From positions 7,268,501-7,332,500 of the forward strand of contig JAHQIY010000001.1 of NCBI GenBank assembly GCA_019054805.1: 64,000 nucleotides of DNA. The letters run 5' to 3'. The position numbers and the translations under genes are program-made. The DNA comes from Brachionus manjavacas. Its lineage: Eukaryota; Rotifera; Eurotatoria; Ploima; Brachionidae. A model generated the notes under the pieces. It did not search any database and was not told where the DNA came from. It saw only the letters and a list, made by a program, of their open reading frames with translations. The stretch's first letter is position 1, and each line of letters starts with the position of its first letter. Shown here one piece after another: positions 32,012 through 44,622 of the stretch.

Positions 32012-34192
32012 AATTTTATTTACTAGATCAAAACTTTAAGGAAATAGATTATTGAATTTTTTTTAAAAAAAAGTCAGCTAAAATTTTTTTCTTATCAATT
32101 TTTGATGTCATGAACTCGAATGACGATATTGCACACCTATGTTCAAGTCTCAAAAACTGAGTTCTCAAAAACGATTTTTGGTTCACTATTAAGGATACTT
32201 GAGACAGTCCACTGTTATTCACAGGTCATACTTCAATATTGCTGCTAGAACCATTTTTTTACTAGTCCAGCTCGATGACAATGGACATGTTACTTTTTTA
32301 TGAAAATTTTATACTCTAAATTTTATTCATAAAATTATTTTTTTTAATGAAAAAATATTAAATACAAATTGTTTTGTAATCGTTTCCCAACTCCATTTTA
32401 AAATACCTATAATGATCCTAAACGATCTAAAATCGAGACTTGGATCGGGACCACAGAAAGTCCTTTCAAAAGTCCGAGTAACGGTCTCAGAGTTGACCAA
32501 GACTTAAATTGATACCGATACCACTATGGTAATCCTCGTCCTAATCCCATAATAGTCTAGTACCGGGACAAAAAATTGGGGTTGCCAGTTGTCTTCCGAT
32601 TGTACTAGTTCAAGATTCACTTTGTTTGTTCCGACCTCAATCCGACATAAATGGTAACGATTATGATCCCAGGCCATAGATAGACAATGAGATTAAACTT
32701 TTAAAAAAACATCTTCCTTTTTTTACTTTTTTTAGTTTATCATAATTTAAAATTAATAAGGCATTGTTCCTTTTTGTCATTTTTGTAATTAATGGTAATT
32801 TAGTCATTATATTAAAAATTAAACGGGGTCTTTGGTGGAGCCCTGGTTTAGGGATTCGGGTATGCTGGAGGTAAGAAAAAATATTAGTTATATTTAAAAT
32901 TTATTTTTTAAATATTGATTAATTGAAACTTTTTTTTATTACGATTAAGCACAAAAAGTACAGAAAGGATTTAAACTTTTTAATATTCTCATTTTCTTTA
33001 CCTCTCCTAGACTATAATTTCAATTATATTTCGAATTTGCGTTTTAAAAATCCCTCTTTTTTCAAATATTTTCGTTTTTTTGTATCAATTATATATAATT
33101 TTTCTTATATTCAATATCCAATGTAGTTAATATCAGTTTTTTGAAGAATCAAACATAAGCAGTTAAAATTAAAATAATTTAATTTACACTAATTTTTAAA
33201 ATCATTTAACAGTTTTTAATACAATATAGATAAAAAATGGTTCAAAATTTTTTGAATTAAAAAAAAAATTAAATTAAATTTTTAAAAAATATAAGTACTC
33301 GTAAATTTAAAATAGGATCTCCAGTTCGATGAGAATGGGTGCCAGCCAGTACTTATAATTATTCATGTTTTATTATTTCATGTTTATTTAATTTATTTAT
33401 TATTTATTTGTTTACTGTACCCAGCTTGAAATATTTCAGAAATTAGTTTCCTGTTTGAGTTTCCTAGAAAAAGAAAATTGTTGTATGACTTTTTCTCTTG
33501 ATGAAATTTATTTTATTAATATCTGATTTCACATAATTTTCGACTTTTCCCACTTCAGATTAAACTTGTAATTTTTTGTCTTTTGACGCTGAATTCTTTT
33601 ATTAAATAAGCTTCAAAACTTGAAAATTCTAACTTAAAAAATATTAAAAATCTAAATGCTTAATACTAATATTTTTAGCGGTTATAATGGCACCTTGAAG
33701 TTGATGATCAATTCAAAATATCATTTCGATTCAAAGCGAAATTTATTTTAATTTTTTTAGATATTAAAATTAATATTTGAATTATTTTAAATAATTTTAA
33801 TGTAGCATGCTCTACATTGTATGTAGATTTAGAAAATAAAAAAAATTTGATGAAAAATTTTCCCAATACATTGATAAAATTGATTTTTAATTATTAGATT
33901 GATATTTTGTAAAGTTTATTTTCGTTTTTTTTATTACGAAAGTAAATTTTCTTTAAGAACTTTTAATTAAATTTGAATAAATAGAAAAAATAATGCGAAA
34001 ACCATGATAATTTTTTATTTAATTTTAATCAAAAATCAGAATTTTCTCTCATAATTGAAAATAAAATTAATACAATATTAAAAATCAATAAATCAAAGCA
34101 ATTTTATTTTTTCTTTGGACAATAATTTAATTTAAAGAATTATTTAAAAAAGTGCTTCTAAAATTTCGTCATCCTAAGTATTCAACTCTAAT
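32012..34192. other. Intergenic stretch, partly less AT-rich
   Basis: Between about 32100 and 32870 the base composition is noticeably more balanced (for example CGGGACCACAG, CCGATACCACTATGG, GGAGCCCTGG) than in the flanks. This suggests a decayed repeat or an imported piece, but I cannot identify it. The rest is AT-rich, and no open frame of note is present. Confidence 0.4.
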
Positions 34193-35182
34193 CTAATAGC
34201 TTTCGGTTTTTATTTGACTTGCAATTTTTTGATCAGTTTCTGTTTTTGTGTCATTTAAGCCTTCTTTTTTAACTTTTTTTAGTGGAGATTTTTCATTTTC
34301 ATTACTGCTATCACTATTATCAGTTTCAACACCTTCTTTATCTACTAATTCAGCTTTTTTTCTTTTTGGCAATGTGCTAACAAACGCACTTTTCCAATCT
34401 TTGCATTCGGTATATTTACAGATTATTTGAAAGACTTGATTCACTGTCAGCACTGGCCGACTGTTCATGTAAATAAATTTTCCAATTGGTAAACGACAAT
34501 GAGATATCTCATTTTTTAAAGCAAGATTATAAGTCAAAAGTTTGTGATGGTTATGGTCAACCAAACCGCCAATTACATAAACTTTACTGTCATCAAATTC
34601 TTGAATTTCATTTGGGGAATCACTGGTCAAATAAACAATATCTTGTTTAGGAACATCGTTAAAAACTTCTAAATAATTTGTATCGTGTATATGCGCATCC
34701 CAGTTGGCTAAACCCGATTTTTCCAAAAGTTCTCGAGTCTTGTTTGAACAGCTTGTCATATAGAATTGTAAAGGTGCTTCTATGCGCCTGTTAGCAGCAT
34801 AGCAATAGGTTAATTGCTTGCAAAGGTGATTTATATCAGAGTAGTTCATTAGGCTTTCAAAAGAACAATCAATGACAATTCTAAGTTTGTTGGCCGAATT
34901 AGCCATCAAATTTTTTTTCAAATCTTTTCTTTTTATTTCAACTATTTCCCCATTCAATTTTTCCATCACAGCATAATTCTGCTTTCCCTTGGCTCTGCGG
35001 ATTTCTCGTTCTTTTTTTCGTCGCTCGGCTCTGTTCTGCAAAGCTTTTTCCAATCGTTTCTGCTTTTTCTCTTGATTTCTAGAGAGCGGTTTTTTTAGCT
35101 CTATGTTTGAATTTAAATCAACATTTAGATCAATCTTGATTTCAGCATCGGGATTTTCAGGTGACTGAACAATTGGATCCAT
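34193..35182 (-). CDS. TRMT10A: tRNA (guanine-N1)-methyltransferase, TRMT10A type
   Basis: Single exon, 329 aa. A basic, helical N-terminus (residues 34-75, EKKQKRLEKALQNRAERRKK) precedes a SPOUT-fold methyltransferase domain. It starts at LRIVIDCSF and includes YCYAANRR, QFYMTS, IVYLTSDSPN, VYVIGGLVDHNHHK (S-adenosylmethionine knot and the catalytic-region aspartate), and the closing KFIYMNSRPVLTVNQVF. The family methylates N1 of guanosine at position 9 of nuclear-encoded tRNAs. The acidic and lysine-rich tail after about residue 275 is typical of the nuclear/cytosolic A form rather than the mitochondrial C form. No mitochondrial targeting peptide is seen. It sits 254 bp downstream of the RNF217 stop, same strand, without overlap. 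Confidence 0.93.
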   Translation of the reverse strand: MDPIVQSPENPDAEIKIDLNVDLNSNIELKKPLSRNQEKKQKRLEKALQNRAERRKKEREIRRAKGKQNYAVMEKLNGEIVEIKRKDLKKNLMANSANKLRIVIDCSFESLMNYSDINHLCKQLTYCYAANRRIEAPLQFYMTSCSNKTRELLEKSGLANWDAHIHDTNYLEVFNDVPKQDIVYLTSDSPNEIQEFDDSKVYVIGGLVDHNHHKLLTYNLALKNEISHCRLPIGKFIYMNSRPVLTVNQVFQIICKYTECKDWKSAFVSTLPKRKKAELVDKEGVETDNSDSSNENEKSPLKKVKKEGLNDTKTETDQKIASQIKTESY

Positions 35183-35435
35183 TTCATTTAATTAAAAAGT
35201 AAGATCTTTAAAACAAATTTATTTTTAAAAGTGGTCAATACAAGAAAAAAATTCAAAAAGACTTTTATTTGGGCCTTAGAAAAGACGAATAATTTTTTCT
35301 TAAATTTTTTAAACGATCTCTATATGAGTATTAAATATATTTACATTTTTTAAACAATTTTGCAACCGTGCAAATGTTTTTAAAATATTAAAAATTGCAT
35401 TTCTATTTTGAAGTTTTTGATCATTTTTTGTCTAA

Positions 35436-38400
35436 TTATAAATCATTTTGTTCATATCTTGATTTAAAATTGTTGAAGTTCGGATAAACATTGCTCACAG
35501 AAGGAATATCTTTATTTTCATTTTTAACAGAGGACTTAGTAGATTTTTTCTTTTCTTTTCGCTTCAATTTTGTATATTTATATAGTTTATATGAACCGTA
35601 GACGGGTAAAGCTACACTACCAACGGCCACTACACCAATTCCCACTACTAAGCCAACTGCAACTATGAATGGAGTTGCCGCTATTTTAGCTCCCAAAACT
35701 GAGCCTCTGATTGCTTTTCTTTTCAATGGTTTATCTGGATACAGCTTGTATTTGCAACCAAATACACTTAATTTATTGTAGTGATCTCCTAAAAAATTTA
35801 AATAAAATTTATTTATTTAATATTATTACATTTATCTCACCGATGAATTTGATACTTCTAAATTTTTTCCCGCATGAATAACAAAAACCACTTAAATAAA
35901 AAAATTTTATCAATCAAAAAAGCATGAAAATTAATGTTATATGAGATAAAATTTTTCAAAATCAAATAACAAGTCAACAGCTTCAAAGCAACTCTTGGCT
36001 GCTGGACGAACAGCAATCAATCACATCAGCTTTCATAGAGTGCCTGAAAACTCACTCACTGGTCTCTAGGACCAACACAGCAACTACTCCTACCAAATAA
36101 GAGCAGATTAAATGAGTGAGAGAGCCCGTATAGCCAAATGGTTTGCGTGTTAGTCATGTAAGTAGAGGATCGAGGGTTCAAAACCTGAGGGTGAAAAAAT
36201 CTTCAAAAAATCTCTGCAATACGGGGCGAATTTTTAAACCTCTTTCATCATAAAAATAGGGGGACCAGTTTCGACAGGGTAAAAATTGCGGTGTAGATGA
36301 TCAACTCGATGCAGTAGCCTCTGTGTCAGATCGGAGCCTTTGCTCAAAAAGGAACTGAGCGCCTCCCCATTATCCACTAGGATAGAATAGGGACAATTAT
36401 TTTATTAAATGAGTGAGAATAATTTCCTATTGATTTCGAGTGATTCAATTGTTTTTACATTATAAAGTAAAACAGTAAAATACTAGTTTTATTAAAATTC
36501 AATAAATTTTTCAAAAATTTTATTTTAAGATAATTAGTATTTGACCAAAATAATTTTTTTCTGTCAAAATTAATTTATAAGTAAAATTTTATCTTTTTTT
36601 TTTTAATTATAATTTATTGTAAATCAAAATTATTAAAAACTCATGTTTCTCATTTTTTAACTTTTACTTTTAGATCAAATTCAACTTTAACCACATTAAG
36701 ATTCTTGATATTCTTAATTGACTTTAAAACTAAATTTTAACTAATCGATCAATAAATGAAAGCAATGATAATTTCTAACATTTTTTTAACAACAATGCTG
36801 TGTATTTTATTTTACAACTCTATGGTTCTTAAATGATTCCATTAAAAATCTAAAAATTAATGCTTTTGATTTTTCAAATTTTATCAAAGTCTTGATTGAC
36901 AAAATTCGCATGATCCTTTTCAGTTATATATTTATTACTATGCCCTAGAGAATTAATTACTTTTTTAAAAGTATCTCTAAGCCGAATTCTATAATTTTAA
37001 ATAAAATAAAATCAGATAAATATTTTTTCAATCAATTTATCATTTTAAATCCAAAAAAACAAAATAATTAAAAAATCTTACAGTTTGAAATTAATGAATT
37101 AAAACTTGAAAATTTATTTTAAATCAAATTTGGCAAAAAAAGTAATTATGTGAAAATACAGGTAATTAACATCTATAATTGATTTCAAAATTATTTAAGA
37201 ATTAATCAATTTTAATACGGAAAATTTAAAATTAAAAATTTCTTTTTCATTTATTTATCTACTTTAAGGAGGATTTATTTAATCAAAATTCTAAATTAAA
37301 TCTTAAAAATTTATGCATAAAATAAATTGTAAATTAATTTAAAGAATCTTGCTTATTTTTTATTTAATTGGAATAAACCATCTTTATCAGATCATTCTGA
37401 TCCATTTTTACTGTCTACTGGCCTCAAATTAAAAGTTCTGAGCTCTATTTTACTAACCACTTTTTAAAAAATTTAATTTTAACATAAATTCAAGGCTTAA
37501 ATTAAATTATCTCAGCTTTAGAATTTAAATAATGATTTTACTTTCCCGAAGTAAAATATGCTTCTAGTTTTGAAAAAAAATCCTGCATTCACTACAAAAA
37601 ATAGGAGTCAGTGATGGAAAAATTATTTTCATTTTAATTCAAAAATTTAAAACATCAATAAAAAATTCTCAAAAAAAATGCTCATTAAAATTTTCAAAAG
37701 TTAAATTTCCAGGTTGCGAAAGTTGGATATTAGTAGATACATTGAATGTATAAGCTGGTACAATACATAGAACTAATCCAAGCTTCTTTGAAAATTTTTT
37801 TTCAATTTTTTAATTTTATTATTTAAATTTCGTTCTAAAATTCAGCGTGTAAGAAATTCTTAAATGAATATTTTTAATAAGCATTAATTATATTTTCAAG
37901 ATAAACTAAATAAAATAATAGCCATCCTTATTTATTCCATGTATTATTTTAACTTCTTAAACAAATCGAAGCCTCAAAATAATTTATTAAAATACCTGTG
38001 GCAGTTAGAGCATGTCATATGGTCACAGCCCTTAATTCGTTGTATAAAAATTTTGCATTTTGGACACATCTGAGCATTTTGTTGTCCATAGTGAACCTCT
38101 TTTGCCCAGAATTTAAGCATACGATCACCTTTTTTGTACTCGGCACAACCGATCCCTTCATGCCAAGGAGAATGGCATTGAAAGCACCAAATTAGTTCGC
38201 ATTTGGTACACTGACACTTGGTCAGTAATTTAGACTTCTTTTTTGATTTTTTTTGGTGCTCGTCAGCCAAGCTTTGAACAGAATTAGCGTCCATGATATG
38301 GGAACACCGCGGGCATGTTTTCACAGACGCATCTCTATTAGCATCGACTAGAAGCTTTATGTAAAGGTCGTGGGTGCTCTTATCAAACTTAAACATTCGT

Positions 38401-39239
38401 TCACATATTTCGTCTTTATGAAAAAGCTTTTTACATTCAATATTTAAACATTCAATGCCTAAATTTCCACAGGATTCTTTTATTTTGTTCTGTATGTATA
38501 AATTAATACAATTATTGCATGATTTCAAACTGCAGCATTGTCGCTCATTAACAAAGCAAAAATCCATGCAAATTTCACATTCACTCCGAGATGTCAATGT
38601 TTTTTCGTAGAAGCCCACATTTGACAATTCATTATCAAGTAAATCTTCAATGAAATAGTCATTAAAGTTCAAGTCAGAATTGGAACCAAGTATATGTTTG
38701 ACATAAAATTCAATGTTCGAATCATCTGAGTCTGACTCACTATCTTCTATTGATTTAAATTCAAAGAAAATTTCCGGTTTCATTTTATCATTGAGTTTTG
38801 ATTTTGGGATATTATTAGTTGATGATGATGATTCTTCATTATCAGACTCGGAATCAAATGAATCCAAGCCATTGTTGCTTAAGGATTCATCAACAATTGT
38901 CTTTGTTGCTTTGTTTTCCATAAAAATTGGAAATTGTGAGTTTTTTTTTAGTCTTTCAGATTGGCTTCTGGCTAATCGAGTCTTTTTAATCATTTCGATT
39001 GCTGGTCGATGCACTAGTTGCGTTTTATCTAGATTTCTATTCTTTAATGAGAGTCGAATTTTTTCAGATATGCTTCGTTTGAGAATGCTTTTACCACTGT
39101 CTGTTAAAGTTATTTTACTTTGAATGGGCTCTTTCTTCGAATTGTCAACTTCTATAGTCTTTGATGGAACTCGGAAAATATTGTCATTTAAAATACAGGT
39201 GAAAATTTGCGTATTTTTATCTGAAATATTCTTTTCCAT
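35436..39239 (-). CDS. RNF217: RBR E3 ubiquitin ligase RNF217
   Basis: Three exons: 39239-37996, 35890-35841, 35788-35436; 548 aa. The N-terminal 210 residues are serine, lysine and acid rich and probably disordered. RING1 begins CEICMDFCF. The IBR follows, with CPRC, CQCTKC and WCFQCHSPWHEGIGCAEYKKGD. RING2 runs CPKCKIFIQRIKGCDHMTCSNC and continues over the tiny 50-bp exon as GFCYSCG. The cysteine in DHMTC is in the position of the thioester-forming residue. The last exon supplies YNKLSVFGCKY and one long hydrophobic helix (about IAATPFIVAVGLVVGIGVVAV), so the enzyme is membrane-anchored, as in vertebrate RNF217. The 2.1-kb first intron contains a SINE. Reading through the first donor would give a premature stop at 37974. 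Confidence 0.92.
35891..37995. other. First intron of RNF217
   Basis: Contains the complete SINE at 36122-36403; the rest is AT-rich and I see nothing else in it. Confidence 0.5.
36107..36418 (+). mobile_element. Full-length tRNA-derived SINE with perfect 15-bp TSD
   Basis: The body is 36122-36403 (282 bp). It is flanked by the direct repeat ATTAAATGAGTGAGA at 36107-36121 and 36404-36418, a perfect 15-bp target duplication. The 5' 70 bp are tRNA-like, with an A-box-like TAGCCAAATGG (36131-36141) and a B-box GGTTCAAAACC (36175-36185), which would allow RNA polymerase III transcription. A tRNA-unrelated body follows and ends in AGGGACAATTATTTT. The same 3' half occurs at 23598-23727. The insertion sits antisense to RNF217, inside its first intron. 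The intact target duplication suggests a fairly recent insertion. Confidence 0.88.
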
Positions 39240-41904
39240 TCTAAAAAAATTATGAAAATTTAAATTCTGATTACCTATGACGGTGATTAAATAAGCATAA
39301 AATTAAAATAAAGTTGAATTTTTTTTTAAAATAAACTAAATTTTATATCGTTTTTTTATTTTAAAATCTATTCTTCACTGGGTTCTGAAAATCCGGAGCT
39401 AAATCTTTTATAATAACCGATGAATAAGAAAACATTGGTGATTAATTTTTTTTTGAAATCGTCACTGTTTGTTTTTATTTCGAAATTTTAGGTAAAATTA
39501 AGCAGATATGTACAAATTAAAGAATTTAATCACAAGTTTTAGTTTTAGAGATTTGCCCATTTCCGAATAGTTTTTTTTATAAATCTTTTAGACCTTCAGC
39601 GTTTTGAAAAAATTAAAATACAGACAAAACTTTTTCTCCTTAATGAAAAAGTTTAAAACAAACAAATATCTTCACTTTTCTTATGAAGATTTTTAGAAGC
39701 TATATGAATAATTGTAGATTAAAAAAAGTTTTCCTATTTAATAGAAGTATTTTTATTTTTAAATTATAATTTAGGATTTTTTAATGTCTATTAATACTTC
39801 AAATAATAATGAAAATATAATTTTTTTTAAAATAATATCAAAAATATCTCTTATAAATTAAATTATCCGATTTAAAACCTAAACTGATTAATTAATTAAA
39901 CATAAAATCATGATTTGATATGAAAATGAAATAAATTTTATTTGTTTCATGTTTTTTTTATTTCGGTGTTCAATTAATTGAATTGAGACCTAAATTTTTA
40001 GCTAACTTTCGCGCATGATTTTAGTATTTCTTAATGAAATTCTAAGAGAATTTTTTTATATTAATTTAGATATGGTTTTTATTATCAAAAAAAATTATCT
40101 AAAGAGCTGAGAATTTTAAGAAAAAAGCACGCCTAGTGTATCTAATAACCAAACATAGCTTAGCTAGAAAATATTTCCAACCTAAGTCATAATTAATTTT
40201 AACTAAATTTCTAATGTTTTTAAAAAGTTCTACACTTTTAATTGAATTTAAAAATAAGCTTGAAAAATAATAGCAGAAACTTTAGCTTCATATTAGATGT
40301 TTTGTTATTTCAGAGCCTTCCGATCTATAGGTGACAAAAATATTGGTAACTCTAAAAAGTTTTTTATAATTTTTTTCTAGCATAAATAATGAGTTTTATA
40401 AAATTGGGTTTGTGTAGATTTATTTTTGCTAGTTGTCTAAATGAATAATTTTGGATTATTCATAAATATCTTTTAATTTCTCTTACTTGTTTAATTCTTA
40501 AATTTTTTAAAGAATTTTTAATTTTTATCTTATGCATTAAAAATTTAATTTTCTAATTTTTGTTAAGTAATTTGAAAAAAAAATATAAAGTTTTAAAATA
40601 AAATATAATCTAAATGATTCTATTCTAAAATTGAAAAACCTAATTCTGAATTACAAAGTATAATAAAAATTCATCTTATTAAACATAAATTTTATTTCAT
40701 AACGAAGATAAATAATTTCCTTTTATAAAAAAAAAAGCGTTTTTGATGACAAAATTTTAAAATTACAGAAAAATTTACTTTATAAATTCAAAAACAACTA
40801 ATTTTTTTCAATTTTTTAAATTCATATTCAAAGTAAAATTTTATTTTAAAAATTAAAGAAAAAAACTCCTGAAAGCAATTTTTCTTGTTTCATTTTTTTA
40901 TTTTCGTATTTAAATATTCAATATCTAAATTCGAAGAATTTTTTTACAACACTCTTTGAGGAAACAGCCAAACAAGTAAAAATTTTAATTCATATTTTTT
41001 TATTTTTGCCACCTAATTATTTTTTAAAAATTTGCATTATTTTAATTTATCTAAATTAAATAGAACTTAAATAATAATAAAAATAATTTATTAATATAAA
41101 TAGCATAGAAAGTGACACTCAGAATGGATAAATTCTATTTAATTATTTTATATTTTAAAATTAAAATAACATAATTGTTAGCCAAAATTCTAAAATTCAA
41201 AGGAATTCAAATATTTTATTTTTTCATTTTAACCTTCTCATTTGTCCTTTAATATCAACACATTACTCTAATTCAGACATTCAATGTTTAAGCTTAGGTT
41301 CATTCATTTTTATTCAAGGAATTATTTCTTTTTTGCAGAGCATAGTTATTCTGTATATCTTTGTTGAATAATCATATACTGATTAATAACTTAACTTGAT
41401 TAAAAAAAAATTCAAATAAAAATTTTGATTCTTAAAGAAAACTTGAGACGAAACTTTTTAAATGAAATTCCTTATTTTATTGATAAAATAAAGTTTATTG
41501 TTGATGAATCATTTAGAAAGCATTAAAGAAATTTAAGATGGTTTATAAGTAAATTTAGCTTAGAAAAAAAACTACGAAGACAATTTTAATAAATGTTTAG
41601 TTTTGTGTAAAATAAAAGGTTTTAATATTTTATTAAAACTCAGTCTGGATTTAGTATACACCATTAATTCGAATTCAACTATGCATTCCTGCTCTTTAAT
41701 TTGCTCATGCTCATCTTATTCAACCAAGGTGTTTATACATGTTGATATTAAATTCTAAATTAAAAGTAAAACAAAAATTTAATATAAAACCAAGTAATTT
41801 ATTAATCAAAATGAAATTTTAGATTTTTCGCGAAACTTAGTTTTCAATGGATATTTTTTCAATTTATTTTCATTTTTTTGCTCAGAAGTTTAGATTCGAT
41901 TGAA
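39240..41904. other. Intergenic stretch
   Basis: Very AT-rich sequence with no supported gene, RNA or repeat. Confidence 0.45.
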
Positions 41905-42187
41905 ATGGCTAGAGGCTTGCAGAAAATTCAGTCACAACAAAAATCTCAAGCCAAACAGGCTGATAAAAAGTCTGCACATGATAATAAAAAGAGCGCTCAG
42001 GCAGGTCTACAGTATCAGTGCATAGTGTGCAAGGTTTGATCTTTAATTTCCTTTATCTGTATCAGTAAAATTGATCTTTTTTTTCTCCTAGGCTCAGTTG
42101 CCTGATCCAAAAACATACAAGCAACATTTTGAGAATAAACATCCAAAAGCTCCTTTGCCCGATCAGCTAAAAGAAGTAGTTGCATAA
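41905..42187 (+). CDS. ZNF706: Zinc finger protein 706
   Basis: Two exons: 41905-42033 and 42092-42187, joined in phase 0 across a 58-bp intron; 74 aa, the normal size of this tiny, highly conserved protein. The N-terminus MARGLQKIQSQQK is the 4F5/SERF-like basic segment, followed by a lysine/alanine/glutamine-rich linker. A single C2H2 zinc finger is split by the intron: C-x2-C in YQCIVCK, then H-x4-H in KQHFENKH. The end, PKAPLPDQL, is nearly the vertebrate sequence. ZNF706 is a small nuclear/cytosolic protein implicated in exit from pluripotency and, through its SERF-like part, in amyloid modulation. AATAAA is at about 42249-42254. It is followed 391 bp later, same strand, by SNX17. Confidence 0.96.
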
Positions 42188-42577
42188 GACACGAGAAAAT
42201 TTTTAATCATAAAATATCTAAATCTACCATTTTAAAAAACATTTTTTAAATAAAGTCAAAACATAAAGATGTTGCAAAACCTTATATTTTTTTTTTCGCT
42301 TTTAACATATTATGTAAATATATATATTTTTTATCAGCTAAAAAAAAGTCTAATTAACTATCTTTATTTTGAAAGAGATAAATACTCCAATTTAATAGCG
42401 TACCTTTTGGTTAAACAAAAATATTTAAACTCTTGATCGCTACGTTGAATCAATAGAAACAAACTTAATATTGGCTCGAAAATTTTTCACAATTTCAAAA
42501 TTTTGAAATTTTTATGCTAATTATTGTCGCCAACGACATTGACGCATGCTCATCTGTTCCTCTCAATTCCAATTAAG
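42188..42577. other. Spacer between ZNF706 and SNX17
   Basis: Holds the ZNF706 3' end and the SNX17 upstream region; I see nothing specific beyond the polyadenylation signal. Confidence 0.5.
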
Positions 42578-44622
42578 ATGCATTTTTCAATTCCTGATAC
42601 CGAAGATTGTTCAAATGAAGCTGGCGCCTACACAGTAATTTTTGTCCGCCAAAGCAAAACAGTTTTTTAACGCTTACTTTTAATTTGATTTAAATTATGT
42701 ATTTTAAATTAGCTTTGAAAACTGAGGCCTAATTTATTTCATAATTAGTAAAAATTTTAAGCTTTTTAAAGTATCAATAAATGGAGCCCACCACTGTTCG
42801 GTCAGATACAGTCAATTGCACAACTTGAACGAACAAGTACTTATTCTAAATTTACTCTAATTTTTTGTATTTACTCTAATTCTTTAAATTATAAGCTCAA
42901 AAATGAATTTGGAGAGCTAGTTCCGGCTTTTCCACCCAAAAAATTGTTTAACTTAAACTCTAAAGGTGTTGAGGAACGAAGAAATCAATTAGAAAAATAT
43001 CTACAAATAAGTAATTTTTTTTAGTAAAATATTAAAAAAAAAATCAAATTTTATTTTAAAATTTTTAGTTAGTCAAAATCAAATGATCATGAACAGTGAT
43101 TGCTTGGTGGATTTTTTTACTAATGCTCAACAGGTACTTTAAAGAAAAAATTAGAAAAGTTTCTCTATTCTCTTCAATTTAGGAAATGTTCCTTGAAAAT
43201 GAATTTGATGTTGATCTAGTTGTTTACCTAATGAATTATGAAAAGGTTGTGGTCAATATTAAATCACATGATCAGACCGAGAATGTTCTTGAAGTACAAT
43301 CTTTTAGTAAACTAAACTGTAGTGTAACTTTATTCTTACTAGAAAATAATGGAGGAATTGGGTTTAGAAAAAAATTATGTTTACTATTTCGGGATTTTTT
43401 TAGTAAAAAAAGATGAAGTTGACTCGATTAAAAGTAAAAAAATGAGAAATATTAAAATGCCTCCTTATTTGGCCATTGTTTTGTTTTAAGTTGTGAGAAA
43501 AATTCAAGATTTTGAGTCACCATACATATCCCTTCAGAATGCGAACAAATCCGAAAAACATCGGCTGATTATCAGAAAATCGTAATTTAACTTTATTTTT
43601 CCTCTTTTCCCATTTGAGATAAAATTTAAAAGATACTTTGAATTGAGCTTTGAAGCCGAGTTATATTTTGATAAAGTTGCTATAGATTTACTTTATTATC
43701 AAGTAAAAAATTTCAAAAAAAAAAAATCATTAATTTTACTTTGAATACTTTTTTGAGGCTGTAGACGAGTTGGAAAAAGGTCAAATTATCCCAGACAATG
43801 AGTCGATACATAATTTAGAACAATTGAAAAATAGGGAATTAAAGTTGGAGGTAATTTTTTTCACTAAATCAAACTGTATTTTAATTTTTGCCAAGTTTTT
43901 AAAGTTGATTGCGTCTCAAAAATTCTATGGCTTCATGCATTTTAGATCATGCATTATCAACTATCCAGAGGCGAATATAAAAGCCCAACTAAAAATTGGT
44001 AATAGAAGCATCGTAATTCTATATGAAACGGTATTTATTTAAAGAAATTTTTTTGTTGTTTAGTAATTTAATTTAACTAGAAAAATACAGAGGAAGAAAT
44101 AGTGTTGAAAATAACGAGAATTAAATGTTGGAAAGTTAGCGGAATGGTAAAAATAAGAAAAAATTTGATTGTAATTAATATTTTTTTATTTAAGAATACT
44201 TATGAATCAGGAAATCAAGTTACTACGCAATTAGAGCTTTCGATTGAATACCTGTTCACCAAAAATAAATTAACAGCAATAAATATTCAAACAGATCAAG
44301 TAAAAATCAAACAAAAATCTTTTAGATCAAGGCTATTTTATTTTTAATCAAGGCTATTTTAATAAGTATGAGCATACAAACAATGGTCGATGAGATTTTA
44401 TTAAAAAAAGATGGAAAAAAAATAAAACGTCCTAGTGATAGACAACGAGCAAAAGCAACGCAATTTTTGACCCGTAATAAATCATTAGTTAAGCTCGGTG
44501 CGGTTAGTCAAAATACTGATTCCGAAACTACAAGCTTAGCCTCAAATGCAAACTTGCCAACAGAATATAGCAAAAATGATTTATTTGAAAATGAAGACTT
44601 TATTACGAATGATGACCTTTGA
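42578..44622 (+). CDS. SNX17: Sorting nexin 17
   Basis: Twelve short exons: 42578-42634, 42762-42836, 42896-43010, 43069-43133, 43183-43378, 43491-43581, 43633-43702, 43758-43850, 43896-44030, 44081-44146, 44195-44299, 44353-44622; 445 aa against about 470 in vertebrates. The start MHFSIPDTED and the PX domain (HHCSVRYSQLHNLNEQ, PAFPPKKLF, VEERRNQLEKYLQ) bind phosphatidylinositol 3-phosphate on early endosomes. The FERM-like half follows, with VRKIQDFESPYISLQ, LLYYQ-AVDELEKG, ITRIKCWKVSG and SMSIQTMVDEIL. It ends in the acidic NEDFITNDDL, matching the conserved C-terminal tail that binds the Retriever complex. SNX17 recycles NPxY-bearing cargo such as LRP1 and integrins. The exon 5 donor at 43379 (GTTTAC) is chosen by frame and is the least certain junction; exon 5 seems to lack a few residues of the FERM F1 lobe. 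Exon 12 has a duplicated acceptor. Confidence 0.92.
44327..44367 (+). repeat. 21-bp tandem duplication containing the SNX17 exon 12 acceptor
   Basis: ATCAAGGCTATTTTA occurs twice, 21 bp apart (from about 44326 and 44347). Each copy carries a usable CAAG|GCT acceptor. Either would keep the reading frame, adding or removing seven residues (AILFLIK). Confidence 0.75.

Noticed and set aside
36122-36195. A functional tRNA gene
   Set aside because: Box A/B are present, but I see no clean acceptor or anticodon stem, and the sequence is fused to a retroposon body with target duplications.
38713-39123. Plus-strand 136-codon open frame
   Set aside because: Antisense to the low-complexity N-terminus of RNF217.
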